This document shows, one piece after another, positions 1 through 8,196 of a DNA stretch of 64,000 nucleotides (positions are counted from its first letter, which is position 1; each line of letters begins with the position of its first letter). The notes below the pieces were generated by a model, which had not been told where the DNA came from, ran no database searches, and saw only the letters and a program-made list of their open reading frames with translations. The stretch lies in the NCBI GenBank assembly GCA_964350445.1, contig CAYGKA010000022.1:4388-68387 (forward strand), given 5' to 3'. The translations under genes and the position numbers were made by a program. The DNA comes from Hwanghaeella sp964350445. GTDB lineage: Bacteria; Pseudomonadota; Alphaproteobacteria; UBA8366; Aestuariispiraceae.

Positions 1-30
1 GCTTCGGTACCCGGTCGACGCACCGGCCGC

Positions 31-1554
31 TCACCTGTCCCAGGTCACCGGGTCAAGCGGATGGATCGGCCGGCGCACTTTCTTGAACGTCCGGTATGAA
101 AGGTCGTCGGAGCTCATCCCGCCTGTGTCGCAGACAAGGATCTCGGATGCGATCGGGCCAAAGGCGCCGCGGAAATGTTGCTGGGACTTCACGGCGAGGA
201 AGTCTTTCCCTTCCGGCTGTATCCCGACGGCGCGGAACAGCGCGCGGTCCAGCATCTGCACATTGATGGAGACGACGAGAATATCGATATCGGCGCCCTC
301 CGCACCCGTCACCCGGAAACAGGCACTGGGCCCCAGGTCGCCGGCGACACCCGTCGACATCGGGCCTTCATGAACGAACTTGCCGCTGCCCAACGCCGTC
401 ACCGTACCGGTCAGGGTCAAGGGTCCGCCGCCGCGCGCCGGATTGGTCTTGCCGCCGAGCGGCAATGTCAATTCCGCGCCAATCCCGGCGCCGTGCATTT
501 CAGCCGCCGCGTCAGGATCGTACAGACCGCCGATCGCGGCGTTGCGCATGCCGGCCCCGATCATGATTTCCAGCAATCGCGTCGCGTCGCCATAAGCGCC
601 GGCCCCCGGATTGTCAGCAAAGTCCGCGATGACGACCGGGCCTGAACCGGTTTCCTTTTTGCCGTGGGCATACACCGCGCGTCGGATGGCTTCTTCCGGG
701 GACATGATCTCGACACTGCTCTCGTCGCGCCGCCGCCAAATCTCCGCCATGATCCCGTCGGCCAGTTCCCGCCACCGCGGTGACGCGCCGTCACCGGTGA
801 CGGTCACGCTGGGCCCGGCCTCTGCGATATCAGCATCGACGAAGCCCGCATTGACCGAAACGGACAGAATGCCGGGTTCCTCGCCCTCCAATCGCCGCGC
901 CGCGGCCAGATGGTCCAACATCTGACCCGTTCCTGTCGTTCGCCCATCGTCGCAGCCGACCAGCAGCGGGCCGCGCGAAACAACAGTCACGGGGCGACAA
1001 TCGCCGGCAAGACGGCGGGCCATCAGGCGCGCCGCTTCGGCCCCGCGTTCGCGCATGTCCACATGGGGATAGGTCCGATATGAGAACAGAGCGGTCGCCA
1101 GGGACGCCATTCGGTCCGTGACATTGGCGTGCAGGTCCAGCGTTGCCATGATCGGAACCTCCGGCCCCAGACGGTCGCGCAGCTTCAGCAGCAGCGCCCC
1201 TTCCCCGTCATCGTCCGTTTCCGTCACCATCGCCCCATGCAGGGCGAGCAGAACTCCATCGACCGGGCCACCGTCCAACCCGGCCAGGATACCGTCGGTC
1301 ACGAACCTCTCGGCCTCTGCAGTCACCACGCCGCTGGGTCCGGCATTCGCGGCGACGGTCGGCACCATCGTCCATCCCTGCTCCTGGGCGACGTCCAGGA
1401 ATCCGGCAATTTCCGAATTGGTGTCACGCAAACGGTCCGGGATTTCGGAGCCGGCATAGAGCATGTTCGCGCGGAAAGCGTCCAACCCTGTCGGCCGGCT
1501 GGAGAACCGGTTGGTTTCATGGGCGAATTTCGCGACCAGTATCCGCGGCGTCAT
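31..1554 (-). CDS. M81 family metallopeptidase (MlrC-like)
   Basis: Predicted zinc-dependent amidohydrolase/peptidase of the MlrC family, whose founding member opens linearised microcystin; most relatives have unknown substrates. Counting from the chosen ATG (507 aa), the family landmarks are HETN at residues 12-15, HGAM with His106, DLHAN with Asp140 and His142, and TYPH with His164, matching the expected metal ligands. The frame is open further upstream, to an ATG at 1578 and beyond, but homologues normally begin just before the HETN motif, so 1554 is preferred. It is a cytosolic protein with no signal peptide. The family is clear; the substrate is not. No obvious operon partner lies in the window. 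Confidence 0.88.
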   Translation of the reverse strand: MTPRILVAKFAHETNRFSSRPTGLDAFRANMLYAGSEIPDRLRDTNSEIAGFLDVAQEQGWTMVPTVAANAGPSGVVTAEAERFVTDGILAGLDGGPVDGVLLALHGAMVTETDDDGEGALLLKLRDRLGPEVPIMATLDLHANVTDRMASLATALFSYRTYPHVDMRERGAEAARLMARRLAGDCRPVTVVSRGPLLVGCDDGRTTGTGQMLDHLAAARRLEGEEPGILSVSVNAGFVDADIAEAGPSVTVTGDGASPRWRELADGIMAEIWRRRDESSVEIMSPEEAIRRAVYAHGKKETGSGPVVIADFADNPGAGAYGDATRLLEIMIGAGMRNAAIGGLYDPDAAAEMHGAGIGAELTLPLGGKTNPARGGGPLTLTGTVTALGSGKFVHEGPMSTGVAGDLGPSACFRVTGAEGADIDILVVSINVQMLDRALFRAVGIQPEGKDFLAVKSQQHFRGAFGPIASEILVCDTGGMSSDDLSYRTFKKVRRPIHPLDPVTWDR

Positions 1555-1807
1555 CAAGATGATTTCCGGCCGATCCATGCCCTTAGCGCATGCAGAGCGC
1601 CACGGCGGCTTCGAATCGCCCAGGCCGGGCGCCACGCGAGTTGAGCCGCTCGGGCGCCCTTAACCGCGGCATCGCCGGATTCGACCTCGGCGACAGCATC
1701 GCGGACTTCCGCACTCGTCATATGGGGAGAAGGAGACCGCCCGACGGCACCTGGGCCGGTATGTCCGGATTCCACAAGTTTTGATTCGGCTCGTCTGGAC
1801 CCGACGG

Positions 1808-2194
1808 TCATGCGCCTTCAGACCAGATGCGCCCGATTGGCGGGAAATGGCCCTGAACGTAGGAATTCACGACCGACCCGCCCGACGCCGTATCCGTCGA
1901 TGTCGGCGGAGGCGGGTTGATAATCCGTCCTTCGGCGTATCCGCTGTTGATCAGATCTTCCGTTGTCGCGACACGGGTTCGATTGAGCATCTGCTCAGCC
2001 GCCGCTTCAGGCGTGTTTGCGCCGGCGTGCGGGTTCTCTCCCGCCCCGGGATAGTTCGTCGTCAACAGAGGATTATGATGCGCGGCTCCGCGCCGCTCAA
2101 AGCGCTGTCGTTTGCGACGCTCTTCACGCCGCAACGGTTTGAAGACACCATCAAGTATTGCCTGAAGTTCCGTCGACCCGTCTAGTTGGATCAC
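1808..2194 (-). CDS. Hypothetical protein, 128 aa
   Basis: I do not recognise this gene. It is an open frame starting at GTG, with a basic N-terminal half (residues about 18-35 rich in Arg, Lys and Glu), then a low-complexity Asn/Pro/Gly stretch and a Pro-Thr-Ser-rich segment near residue 95. Its composition is more protein-like than the Arg/Cys-rich frame on the opposite strand. The ribosome site is weak (GGCGGGTG about 6 bases before GTG). It could be a lineage-specific small protein or a chance frame. Confidence 0.38.
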   Translation of the reverse strand: MIQLDGSTELQAILDGVFKPLRREERRKRQRFERRGAAHHNPLLTTNYPGAGENPHAGANTPEAAAEQMLNRTRVATTEDLINSGYAEGRIINPPPPTSTDTASGGSVVNSYVQGHFPPIGRIWSEGA

Positions 2195-2415
2195 GTTTCA
2201 CCCGCCAATCATGTTTTTTGTGGACAGGGACAACCAGCCTTTCACTTCTGTGATCCGGTGGCGCCATGCTGTCGTAGCATTATACGAATGGACCGGAAGC
2301 TGGGCAAATGAAACGGCCCGCCCCTATGGCCCGGAAATGATAACCATTCGCGATATGCATCTTATTTTGCGACTCCCGTTGCATTCCGCCAAGATTTTTC
2401 CGTCAGGCCTCTCAT
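2195..2415. other. Intergenic stretch without a supported gene
   Basis: This stretch lies between the start of the 128-aa frame and the terminator of the proposed small RNA. Short open frames exist on the plus strand, but none has a ribosome site or recognisable protein composition. Nothing else is supported here. Confidence 0.5.
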
Positions 2416-2445
2416 AAAAAAGCGGCCCGGAGGATGTCCGGGCCG
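2416..2445 (-). terminator. Intrinsic terminator of the small RNA
   Basis: A perfect 9-bp stem (CGGCCCGGA with TCCGGGCCG, positions 2423-2431 and 2437-2445) with a 5-base loop is followed on the minus strand by six U residues (2421-2416). There is no U-run on the plus side, so it works only for leftward transcription. Confidence 0.85.
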
Positions 2446-2522
2446 ACAAGGCGAGGGAGAGTAAGAGGCAAAAGGGAAGAAACTTCTCACCGAAAATCGG
2501 CTAGCGAAAGAACCCTTTTGAT
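2416..2522 (-). ncRNA. Candidate trans-acting small RNA of about 107 nt
   Basis: On the minus strand this interval folds as a typical sRNA. An outer 8-bp stem pairs CAAAAGGG (2520-2513) with CCCTTTTG (2476-2469), and it encloses an inner CCGA-UUU-UCGG type hairpin near 2500-2490. A single-stranded, pyrimidine-rich segment CUCUUACUCUCCCUCGCC (about 2467-2450) follows, complementary in character to Shine-Dalgarno sequences. A strong intrinsic terminator ends it. A CRP-like site and a weak -10 lie upstream. No protein frame explains the terminator. The 5' end is inferred from promoter spacing only. I do not recognise a named sRNA family. Confidence 0.5.
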
Positions 2523-2528
2523 GCGTTC

Positions 2529-2571
2529 ACCCTACCCCTGCCCTGTCCATGAATAAGTGACGCGTGTCACA
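2529..2571 (-). promoter_or_regulatory. CRP/FNR-type site and weak promoter upstream of the small RNA
   Basis: AGTGA-CGCGTG-TCACA at 2556-2571 matches the CRP consensus TGTGA-N6-TCACA at 9 of 10 defined positions. Its centre (2563.5) is 41.5 bases from a predicted leftward start near 2522, the classic class II activator geometry. The -10 candidate TAGGGT (2534-2529) is poor, which would fit dependence on an activator. The palindrome is directly visible; the regulator identity is inferred. Confidence 0.4.
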
Positions 2572-2681
2572 CCAGGGTAGTTTTTTGGTATTTCTTTTCT
2601 ATTTTTCGGGCATCGTCACCCGGCCGTTTGCCCAGTTTCGCCATTCCGTCCGGTTTTTGACCTTCAACACAGACAAAAGAC

Positions 2682-2710
2682 TTGCAGTCTCACGCCTGCC
2701 GCAATATCAG
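2682..2710 (+). promoter_or_regulatory. Promoter of tRNA-Thr
   Basis: A -35 TTGCAG (2682-2687) and a -10 TATCAG (2705-2710) are separated by exactly 17 bases, close to the alphaproteobacterial housekeeping consensus. Transcription would start near 2717, a few bases before the mature tRNA 5' end. Confidence 0.6.
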
Positions 2711-2723
2711 ACGGTCGCGATGG

Positions 2724-2799
2724 GCCGGCTTAGCTCAGTTGGTAGAGCACATCATTCGTAATGATGGGGTCGCGTGTTCGAGTCACGCAGCCGGCACCA
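2724..2799 (+). tRNA. tRNA-Thr (anticodon CGU)
   Basis: Complete cloverleaf. The acceptor stem pairs GCCGGCU (2724-2730) with AGCCGGC (2789-2795). The D stem is GCUC/GAGC. The anticodon stem CAUCA/UGAUG carries the loop UUCGUAA, giving anticodon CGU, which reads ACG. The T arm is GCGUG-UUCGAGU-CACGC. The discriminator is A and CCA is encoded (2797-2799). It is convergent with the phosphorelay gene. Confidence 0.97.
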
Positions 2800-2892
2800 C
2801 CCGCCCAAAGGCATTCCCTTAGAAATTGGCTATTTGATCGGCGCGTTGCTTTGCGGCGTGCGGCCCGCATTCGCTTTGTCGGTGACGGTGGT

Positions 2893-3774
2893 TTACTGCG
2901 GCCGCCCCAGACCGCGTTCGGCAAAGGCCTGCGAGGTCCGCTCACCCAGTGCCGGCAATTGGCGCAGGAACACGGTGGCCCGCGCAAAATCGTCCTTTTC
3001 GTATGCCTTCTCCAGAACAGCGGCGGTAAGCTCCATGGCGCGCGCACCGAAGGAAGCCGAACTGCTTTTCAAGGAATGCGCCCAACGGGTTCTTTCCTTT
3101 GTGGAAACCGAGCCGTCGGAGCTGGTCAGCGCAGAAATCAACCGATCCGCCTCACCCAGATACATCACGATGAGGTCCTTCATCGCATCCGGGCCGGCAT
3201 CCTCCTCCAACTGGGAAATCTTCTCGCCTTGGATCAGGACCGCCTGGCCGAGTCCCTCGACCTGAACGGTTTCGCCGTCATCCTCATCACCCGCTGGGCC
3301 CGCCGTCTCCTGGTCCATATCGTCGCCGGGGCGCACATTGCGATCCAAGACCCGGACCAGTTCCGCATAACGCAGGGGTTTGGCGATATAATCGTCCATG
3401 CCCGCTTCCAGGCACCGTAACCGGTCGGCCGGTGTGTCATGCGCGGTGAGCGCCACCACCGGAACGTCGCAATTCGGCGCCGGCAATTGCCGTATGGCCC
3501 GTGTCGCCTCGACGCCGTCCATGACGGGCATGGCGACATCCATCAGGATCGCGACATAGGAATGCTGGAGCGCGAGGTCCACCGCTTCGGCGCCATCGAA
3601 AGCTTCATCCACGACGAAACCGGCGCGCCGAACCATGGCTTTCGCAATCATTCGATTGGTCTCGCCATCGTCCACAAGCAGCACCCGCCCGCGATCACTG
3701 CGTTCGGATTCGCGATCTATTTCCTGTTCTTCCGTTGCAAGAACGCTTTGTTGCATCACCTGTGTACTCTTCAC
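2893..3774 (-). CDS. Response regulator with C-terminal Hpt domain
   Basis: Phosphorelay protein combining a receiver domain and a histidine phosphotransfer domain. The receiver (about residues 30-145) shows the acidic pair Asp35-Asp36, phospho-acceptor Asp79 in MDVAMPVMDG, and Lys132 in AKPLR. After an acidic linker, the Hpt domain has HSLKSSSASFGA with phospho-His233. There is no kinase or output domain, so it should shuttle phosphate from or to partners encoded elsewhere, as in hybrid-kinase relays. The longest frame starts at GTG 3774; an ATG at 3756 is also possible. It is cytosolic. The facing gene is divergent, with 79 bases between. Confidence 0.9.
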   Translation of the reverse strand: MKSTQVMQQSVLATEEQEIDRESERSDRGRVLLVDDGETNRMIAKAMVRRAGFVVDEAFDGAEAVDLALQHSYVAILMDVAMPVMDGVEATRAIRQLPAPNCDVPVVALTAHDTPADRLRCLEAGMDDYIAKPLRYAELVRVLDRNVRPGDDMDQETAGPAGDEDDGETVQVEGLGQAVLIQGEKISQLEEDAGPDAMKDLIVMYLGEADRLISALTSSDGSVSTKERTRWAHSLKSSSASFGARAMELTAAVLEKAYEKDDFARATVFLRQLPALGERTSQAFAERGLGRPQ

Positions 3775-3853
3775 ATCCGGCGCCCAACACTGCAGGATTT
3801 AGGCCAAATCTGGGAAAACATGCACGCAGAATATAATTCGACGGGACAATGGC

Positions 3854-4621
3854 ATGGTCATTTTTTTCACGGACTTCGGTTGGCAGGGCCCCTATATCGG
3901 CCAAATGCATATGGCGGTAGCCGAATATGCAAGCAGCATGCCGCTGATCGATCTGATGCACGACGCCCCAAAACACGACCCCCGCGCGGCCGCCTATCTG
4001 CTCGCCGCATTGGCGCGCACAATGCCTGAAGAATGCTGCTGCGTCGGCGTCGTCGACCCCGGGGTCGGCACTGAAAGGGACCCTATCATCTTGCAAGCCG
4101 GCAGCCGGTTCTTCATCGGACCCGACAATGGTTTATTCGCCATCGCCGCCCGTCAAATCGGCGGCCAAAGCGGCGATGCGCGCTGGCACCGGATCACCTG
4201 GCGCCCGCCTACGCTGTCGGCAAGTTTCCACGGCCGGGATCTGTTTGCGCCGGTGGCCGCGATGATCGCGGCCCACAGGTCCGGCGCAGCGGGGCGGCAA
4301 AGCCCGTTGCCGGCTGGATTGACGGAGGAAATCGACGGTCCCGCCATAGACCCACCATGGCCCGACGATGTCGATGAGGTGATTTATATCGATGGTTTCG
4401 GGAACTGCATTCTGGGACGCAGGGCAGATGGTTTGGGACCGGCGGCCGGGATAGATGCGGGCGGCGGGTCGTTTTCCCATGCCGCCACCTTTGGCGACGT
4501 TGGGGAGGGCGCGGGTTTTTGGTACGCGAACTCCATGGGTTTGGTGGAGATCGCCGTCAACAAGGGAAGCGCCGCGGATTGTTTCAATTTACGGCTTGGG
4601 ATGCCGGTCACGATCGCCTAG
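3854..4621 (+). CDS. SAM hydroxide adenosyltransferase (DUF62 family)
   Basis: Member of the fluorinase/chlorinase-like superfamily that uses water or hydroxide to convert S-adenosylmethionine to adenosine and L-methionine. The 255-residue length and N-terminal FFTDFG fit the family. The conserved triad is visible as Asp68 (VDPGVGT), Arg75 and His126 (SFHGRD). The loop that distinguishes halogenases is not apparent, so hydrolysis is the likely activity. Soluble and monocistronic here; its stop is 25 bases from the convergent small membrane gene. The physiological role of this family is still poorly understood. Confidence 0.9.
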   Translation: MVIFFTDFGWQGPYIGQMHMAVAEYASSMPLIDLMHDAPKHDPRAAAYLLAALARTMPEECCCVGVVDPGVGTERDPIILQAGSRFFIGPDNGLFAIAARQIGGQSGDARWHRITWRPPTLSASFHGRDLFAPVAAMIAAHRSGAAGRQSPLPAGLTEEIDGPAIDPPWPDDVDEVIYIDGFGNCILGRRADGLGPAAGIDAGGGSFSHAATFGDVGEGAGFWYANSMGLVEIAVNKGSAADCFNLRLGMPVTIA

Positions 4622-4646
4622 CCGGCGCGCGGCCAACGGGCATCGT

Positions 4647-4925
4647 TCAACCGTTGACCATGCCGCCATAGTAGAAGGTTCCAGCCCAGGCCAAACCGCC
4701 CGCCGCGACGGCAACCAGCACCCAAACCCAAACGGGCGTTCCTTTGGGAGCCGGCTTCTCGGTCGATACCTGGGCAATGTCCTTGTCGATCGTATGGATG
4801 CGGGCGGCGACTTCCTGCGCCGCACCGTCCTTCTGATTGGGAAGGCGCTTGTACAGATCGATCTGTTTCTGGCGCTCATCGCGAAGAGCGGCCAGTTTGT
4901 CGGCCTTGGAACGCGTCTTGGCCAT
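4647..4925 (-). CDS. Small tail-anchored membrane protein, 92 aa
   Basis: Not assigned to a family. The first 55 residues are charged and helical (Lys, Arg, Glu and Gln rich, with heptad-like spacing around RSKADKLAALRDER). A Pro-rich hinge near residue 58 leads to one C-terminal membrane helix (about residues 65-84, VWVWVLVAVAAGG type) and a short Gly-Met tail. The topology suggests a cytoplasmic coiled coil anchored in the inner membrane. AGGAGGCCTGGGATATGG precedes the ATG, a plausible ribosome site. Function unknown. Confidence 0.7.
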   Translation of the reverse strand: MAKTRSKADKLAALRDERQKQIDLYKRLPNQKDGAAQEVAARIHTIDKDIAQVSTEKPAPKGTPVWVWVLVAVAAGGLAWAGTFYYGGMVNG

Positions 4926-5132
4926 ATCCCAGGCCTCCTCTGCCTTGTTGCTTCGGATACGCCCCCACGTGCCCCGCGCGGCGGACGGTATCCAGCGTTG
5001 CGTCCGGAGGCAATGGGAAATCAGTATTTTAGCAAAGGCTTGCCCTGAATTGCCATCAATCCGTCATTTCCGTGTCACGCCCGGTTGGTAAGGGGTGACG
5101 GTTCGTCCCGTGGCACAAAGAACCGACCGACC

Positions 5133-5981
5133 ATGACAGACATCACCGAAACCCCGACCATCTCCTACGCCACCGACGGCGACCCCATCCTGCGCCGGTC
5201 CCTGATCCGCGCCATCGAAAAGGTTTCCGGCCAGCGCAGGCTGAAACGGCTCTATGACGACTATCGTCTGCAGGGCGACAGCGGCCTTCCCTTCTGGCAG
5301 GAGGCGATCGACCGGTTGCGCGTCAGCCTGGATTACGACGAGGACCAGTTGCGCAACCTGCCCGCGGAAGGACCGCTGATCGTCGTGTCGAACCACCCCT
5401 TCGGCGTGCTCGACGGGTTGAGCGCCTGCCATCTGGTCAGTCAACGCCGCAACGACATCAAACTGATGGCGCATGCCACCTTCGACCGCGCGCCGGAATT
5501 GCGGCCCTACCTGCTGCCGATCCATTTCGAAGGGGCGAGCACCGCCTTGCGCAGCAATGTCGCCGCGCGCCAAGCCGCCTTGCACCATCTGCGCGACGGC
5601 GGCGCGGTCATTATCTTCCCGGCCGGCCGCGTCTCGACCGCGGAGAGGGTTTTCGGCCCTGCGACCGACGCGCCTTGGAAGCTCTTCGTTTCGGCAATGG
5701 TCCAACGGTCGGACGCCACCGTCCTGCCGATCTATTTCGAGGGCCAGAATTCCTGGCGCTTCCATCTGGCCAGCCGGATCGGCGAGGCCTGGCGCGAAGC
5801 CCTGCTGATGTATGAACTGGCGCGCCGCATCGGCAGCGACGTCACGGTGCGCATCGGCCAACCGATCCAGGCCGCCGACCTTCCCGATATCAGCGACCGC
5901 CACCGCCTGCTCGACGACCTGCGCTGCCGGGTCTATGCGCTGGCGGACCACCGGCCCATCCAAAAAAGAACGGGGCCCTGA
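5133..5981 (+). CDS. Lysophospholipid acyltransferase family protein
   Basis: PlsC-type acyltransferase (282 aa), expected to acylate a lysolipid or ornithine-lipid-type acceptor at the inner membrane. It carries SNHPFG (residues 86-91), the catalytic His motif, with Asp94 following in an H-x5-D arrangement rather than the usual H-x4-D, as in the hemolysin/OlsA-related branch. A later FPAGR segment is the glycerol-phosphate-binding block. The frame is open upstream to a TTG at 5085, but the ATG at 5133 begins the conserved part. The stop codon lies inside the leftward terminator of acs. The exact acceptor is unknown. Confidence 0.82.
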   Translation: MTDITETPTISYATDGDPILRRSLIRAIEKVSGQRRLKRLYDDYRLQGDSGLPFWQEAIDRLRVSLDYDEDQLRNLPAEGPLIVVSNHPFGVLDGLSACHLVSQRRNDIKLMAHATFDRAPELRPYLLPIHFEGASTALRSNVAARQAALHHLRDGGAVIIFPAGRVSTAERVFGPATDAPWKLFVSAMVQRSDATVLPIYFEGQNSWRFHLASRIGEAWREALLMYELARRIGSDVTVRIGQPIQAADLPDISDRHRLLDDLRCRVYALADHRPIQKRTGP

Positions 5982-5992
5982 AGGACCCCGTT
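5962..5992 (-). terminator. Intrinsic terminator of acs, overlapping the acyltransferase stop
   Basis: AACGGGG (5969-5975) pairs with CCCCGTT (5986-5992), extended by inner G-C pairs. On the minus strand the stem is followed by CUUUUUU (5968-5962). The TGA of the plus-strand acyltransferase gene (5979-5981) sits in the loop. Confidence 0.85.
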
Positions 5993-6032
5993 CAATCGGC
6001 TTGCGCCGGTTCAGCTGTTCAATTTGCCGCCG

Positions 6033-7976
6033 TTACTTCCGGTTCTGGCGGTTGTCGATCAGGTCGTCGACGACGCCCGGATCGGCCAATGTCGAGGTGT
6101 CGCCCAAGCTGCCGAATTCATCCTCGGCGATCTTGCGCAGAATGCGGCGCATGATCTTGCCCGAACGGGTCTTTGGCAGGCCCGGCGCCCATTGCAGCCA
6201 GTCGGGGCTGGCGATCGGCCCGATTTCCTTGCGGACCCACTGCACCAGTTCTTTTTTCAAGGCATCCGTCGGTTCCACGCCGACATTCAGCGTCACATAG
6301 GCGTAAATGCCCTGACCCTTGATGTCGTGCGGCGCGCCGACAACCGCGGTTTCGGCGACCTTGTCATGGGCGACCAGGGCGCTTTCGACTTCCGCCGTCC
6401 CCATCCGGTGGCCGGAGACGTTGATGACGTCATCGACGCGGCCGGTGATCCAGTAATAGCCGTCTTCATCGCGGCGGCAGCCGTCGCCCGTGAAGTATTT
6501 CCCCGGATAGGTCGAGAAATAGGTCTGCACAAAACGTTCGTGATCGCCATAGACCGTGCGCATCTGGCCCGGCCAGGATTCGGTGATACAGAGGTTGCCC
6601 TCCGTTGCACCCTCAAGCGGGTTACCCTCATTGTCGACGATCTGCGGCTCCACGCCGAAGAAAGGCAGTGTCGCGGAACCCGGCTTCAGGTCCGTCGCGC
6701 CCGGCAGCGGGGTAATCAAGATGCCACCGGTTTCCGTCTGCCACCAGGTATCGACGATGGGGCAGCGCTTGTCGCCGACCACTTCGTGGTACCACATCCA
6801 GGCTTCCGGGTTGATCGGTTCACCAACCGAGCCCAGCAAGCGCAAGGACTTCCGGCTGGTCGATTTGACCGGCCCATCCCCTTCCCGCATCAACGCGCGT
6901 ATTGCGGTCGGCGCGGTATAGAAACTGTTCACCTGATGCTTGTCACAGACCTGCCAGAATCGCGAAGAATCCGGATAGTTCGGCACCCCTTCGAACATCA
7001 GCGTCGTCGCCCCGTTGGCGAGCGGCCCATAGACGATATAGCTGTGCCCGGTGACCCAGCCCACATCGGCCGTGCACCAGTAGATATCCCCGTCGTGATA
7101 GTCGAAGACGTATTGATGCGTCATCGAGGCATAGACCATGTAGCCGCCGGTCGTGTGAAGAACGCCCTTCGGCTGACCGGTGGAGCCTGATGTATAGAGG
7201 ATGAACAGCGGATCCTCCGCGTTCATTTCCTCCGGCGGGCAATCCGGGCTCGCCTCGGCACAGACATCCTCGTACCAGACGTCGCGCCCGTCGACCCAGC
7301 CGATATCGCCACCGGTGCGCTTAACGACGATGACGCTGGTGACTGAGGGGCAGGTTTCCAGCGCCTTGTCCGTATTGGCCTTGAGTGGAATTTTACGGCC
7401 ACCGCGCACGCCTTCGTCGGAGGTGATGACCATCTTGCATTCGGAATCCTGAATGCGGTTCGACAGGCTGTCGGGCGAGAAGCCACCGAAGACGATGGAA
7501 TGCACCGCGCCGATGCGCGCGCAGGCCAGCATCGCATAAGCCGCTTCGGGGATCATCGGCATATAGATGCAGACGCGGTCGCCTTTCTTGACGCCCTTGG
7601 CCTTCATCGCGTTCGAGAGCCGGCCGACATGGTCCGCCAGCTCGTTATAGGTGATCTTGGCGTCGTCCGTCGGCTCGTCGCCTTCCCAGATGATGGCCAC
7701 CTGGTCGCCGCGCGTCGCCAAATGACGATCGATGCAATTGGCGCTGGCGTTCAGCGTGCCGTCCTCGAACCATTTGATCGAGACATCCGGCGCCGTGAAA
7801 TTGGCATTCTTGACCTTGGAATACGGCTTGATCCAGTCGATCCGCTTGCCGTGCTCGGCCCAAAACCCGTTCGGGTCCTCAACCGATTTCTTGTACATCT
7901 CCTGGTACTGATCCTTGGTAACCAAGGCGCGTGCTTTTGCGTCTTCCGGCACCGGGAAGGTGTGAACTTCGAACAT
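6033..7976 (-). CDS. acs: Acetyl-CoA synthetase
   Basis: AMP-forming acetate-CoA ligase that converts acetate, ATP and CoA to acetyl-CoA through acetyl-AMP. The protein is 647 aa, the usual size. It carries the adenylate-forming core YTSGSTGQPKG, WWQTETGG, and the C-terminal SGKIMRRILRK in which Lys607 is the conserved lysine that is acetylated by Pat-type enzymes in this family. The start is fixed by a strong AGGAGGGG ribosome site 6 bases before the ATG at 7976, although the frame is open to 8054. It has its own terminator and a long structured leader. It serves acetate scavenging in the cytosol. Confidence 0.97.
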   Translation of the reverse strand: MFEVHTFPVPEDAKARALVTKDQYQEMYKKSVEDPNGFWAEHGKRIDWIKPYSKVKNANFTAPDVSIKWFEDGTLNASANCIDRHLATRGDQVAIIWEGDEPTDDAKITYNELADHVGRLSNAMKAKGVKKGDRVCIYMPMIPEAAYAMLACARIGAVHSIVFGGFSPDSLSNRIQDSECKMVITSDEGVRGGRKIPLKANTDKALETCPSVTSVIVVKRTGGDIGWVDGRDVWYEDVCAEASPDCPPEEMNAEDPLFILYTSGSTGQPKGVLHTTGGYMVYASMTHQYVFDYHDGDIYWCTADVGWVTGHSYIVYGPLANGATTLMFEGVPNYPDSSRFWQVCDKHQVNSFYTAPTAIRALMREGDGPVKSTSRKSLRLLGSVGEPINPEAWMWYHEVVGDKRCPIVDTWWQTETGGILITPLPGATDLKPGSATLPFFGVEPQIVDNEGNPLEGATEGNLCITESWPGQMRTVYGDHERFVQTYFSTYPGKYFTGDGCRRDEDGYYWITGRVDDVINVSGHRMGTAEVESALVAHDKVAETAVVGAPHDIKGQGIYAYVTLNVGVEPTDALKKELVQWVRKEIGPIASPDWLQWAPGLPKTRSGKIMRRILRKIAEDEFGSLGDTSTLADPGVVDDLIDNRQNRK

Positions 7977-8013
7977 ATTGTCCCCTCCTGCTCTTTGATA
8001 TGGCACACGAGAC

Positions 8014-8066
8014 GCGGGATTGCTCCCGCAGACCCCGTCTGCGGACTCCGTCATGTATCATATGAC
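8014..8066 (-). promoter_or_regulatory. Structured leader of acs with overlapping hairpins
   Basis: Two perfect hairpins share three bases: GCGGGA-UUGC-UCCCGC (8014-8029) and CGCAGAC-CCC-GUCUGCG (8027-8043), so they cannot both form fully. A further inverted repeat GTCAT-N7-ATGAC lies at 8050-8066. All are 38-90 bases upstream of the acs start codon, on the transcribed side. They could be an operator plus leader structure. I match them to no known riboswitch. Confidence 0.4.
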
Positions 8067-8196
8067 GCCATCCCATCTGTCCGGCTGCCTCTCGGAACTG
8101 GCGGCGCGAGGGCATGATGCTGCGACAAAGCCGTAAATTCAACGGGTTCCTGGGGCAAATAACCGAATAACGCAGGTGAAAAGCGGTGTTTCCCGC

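Noticed and set aside
1781..2185. Plus-strand frame of 134 aa opposite the 128-aa hypothetical gene
   Set aside because: It is rich in Arg and Cys, starts without a ribosome site, and looks like a reverse-strand shadow.
7977..8054. Extended N-terminus of acetyl-CoA synthetase
   Set aside because: The added 26 codons lack conservation-type composition, whereas AGGAGGGG sits correctly before the ATG at 7976.
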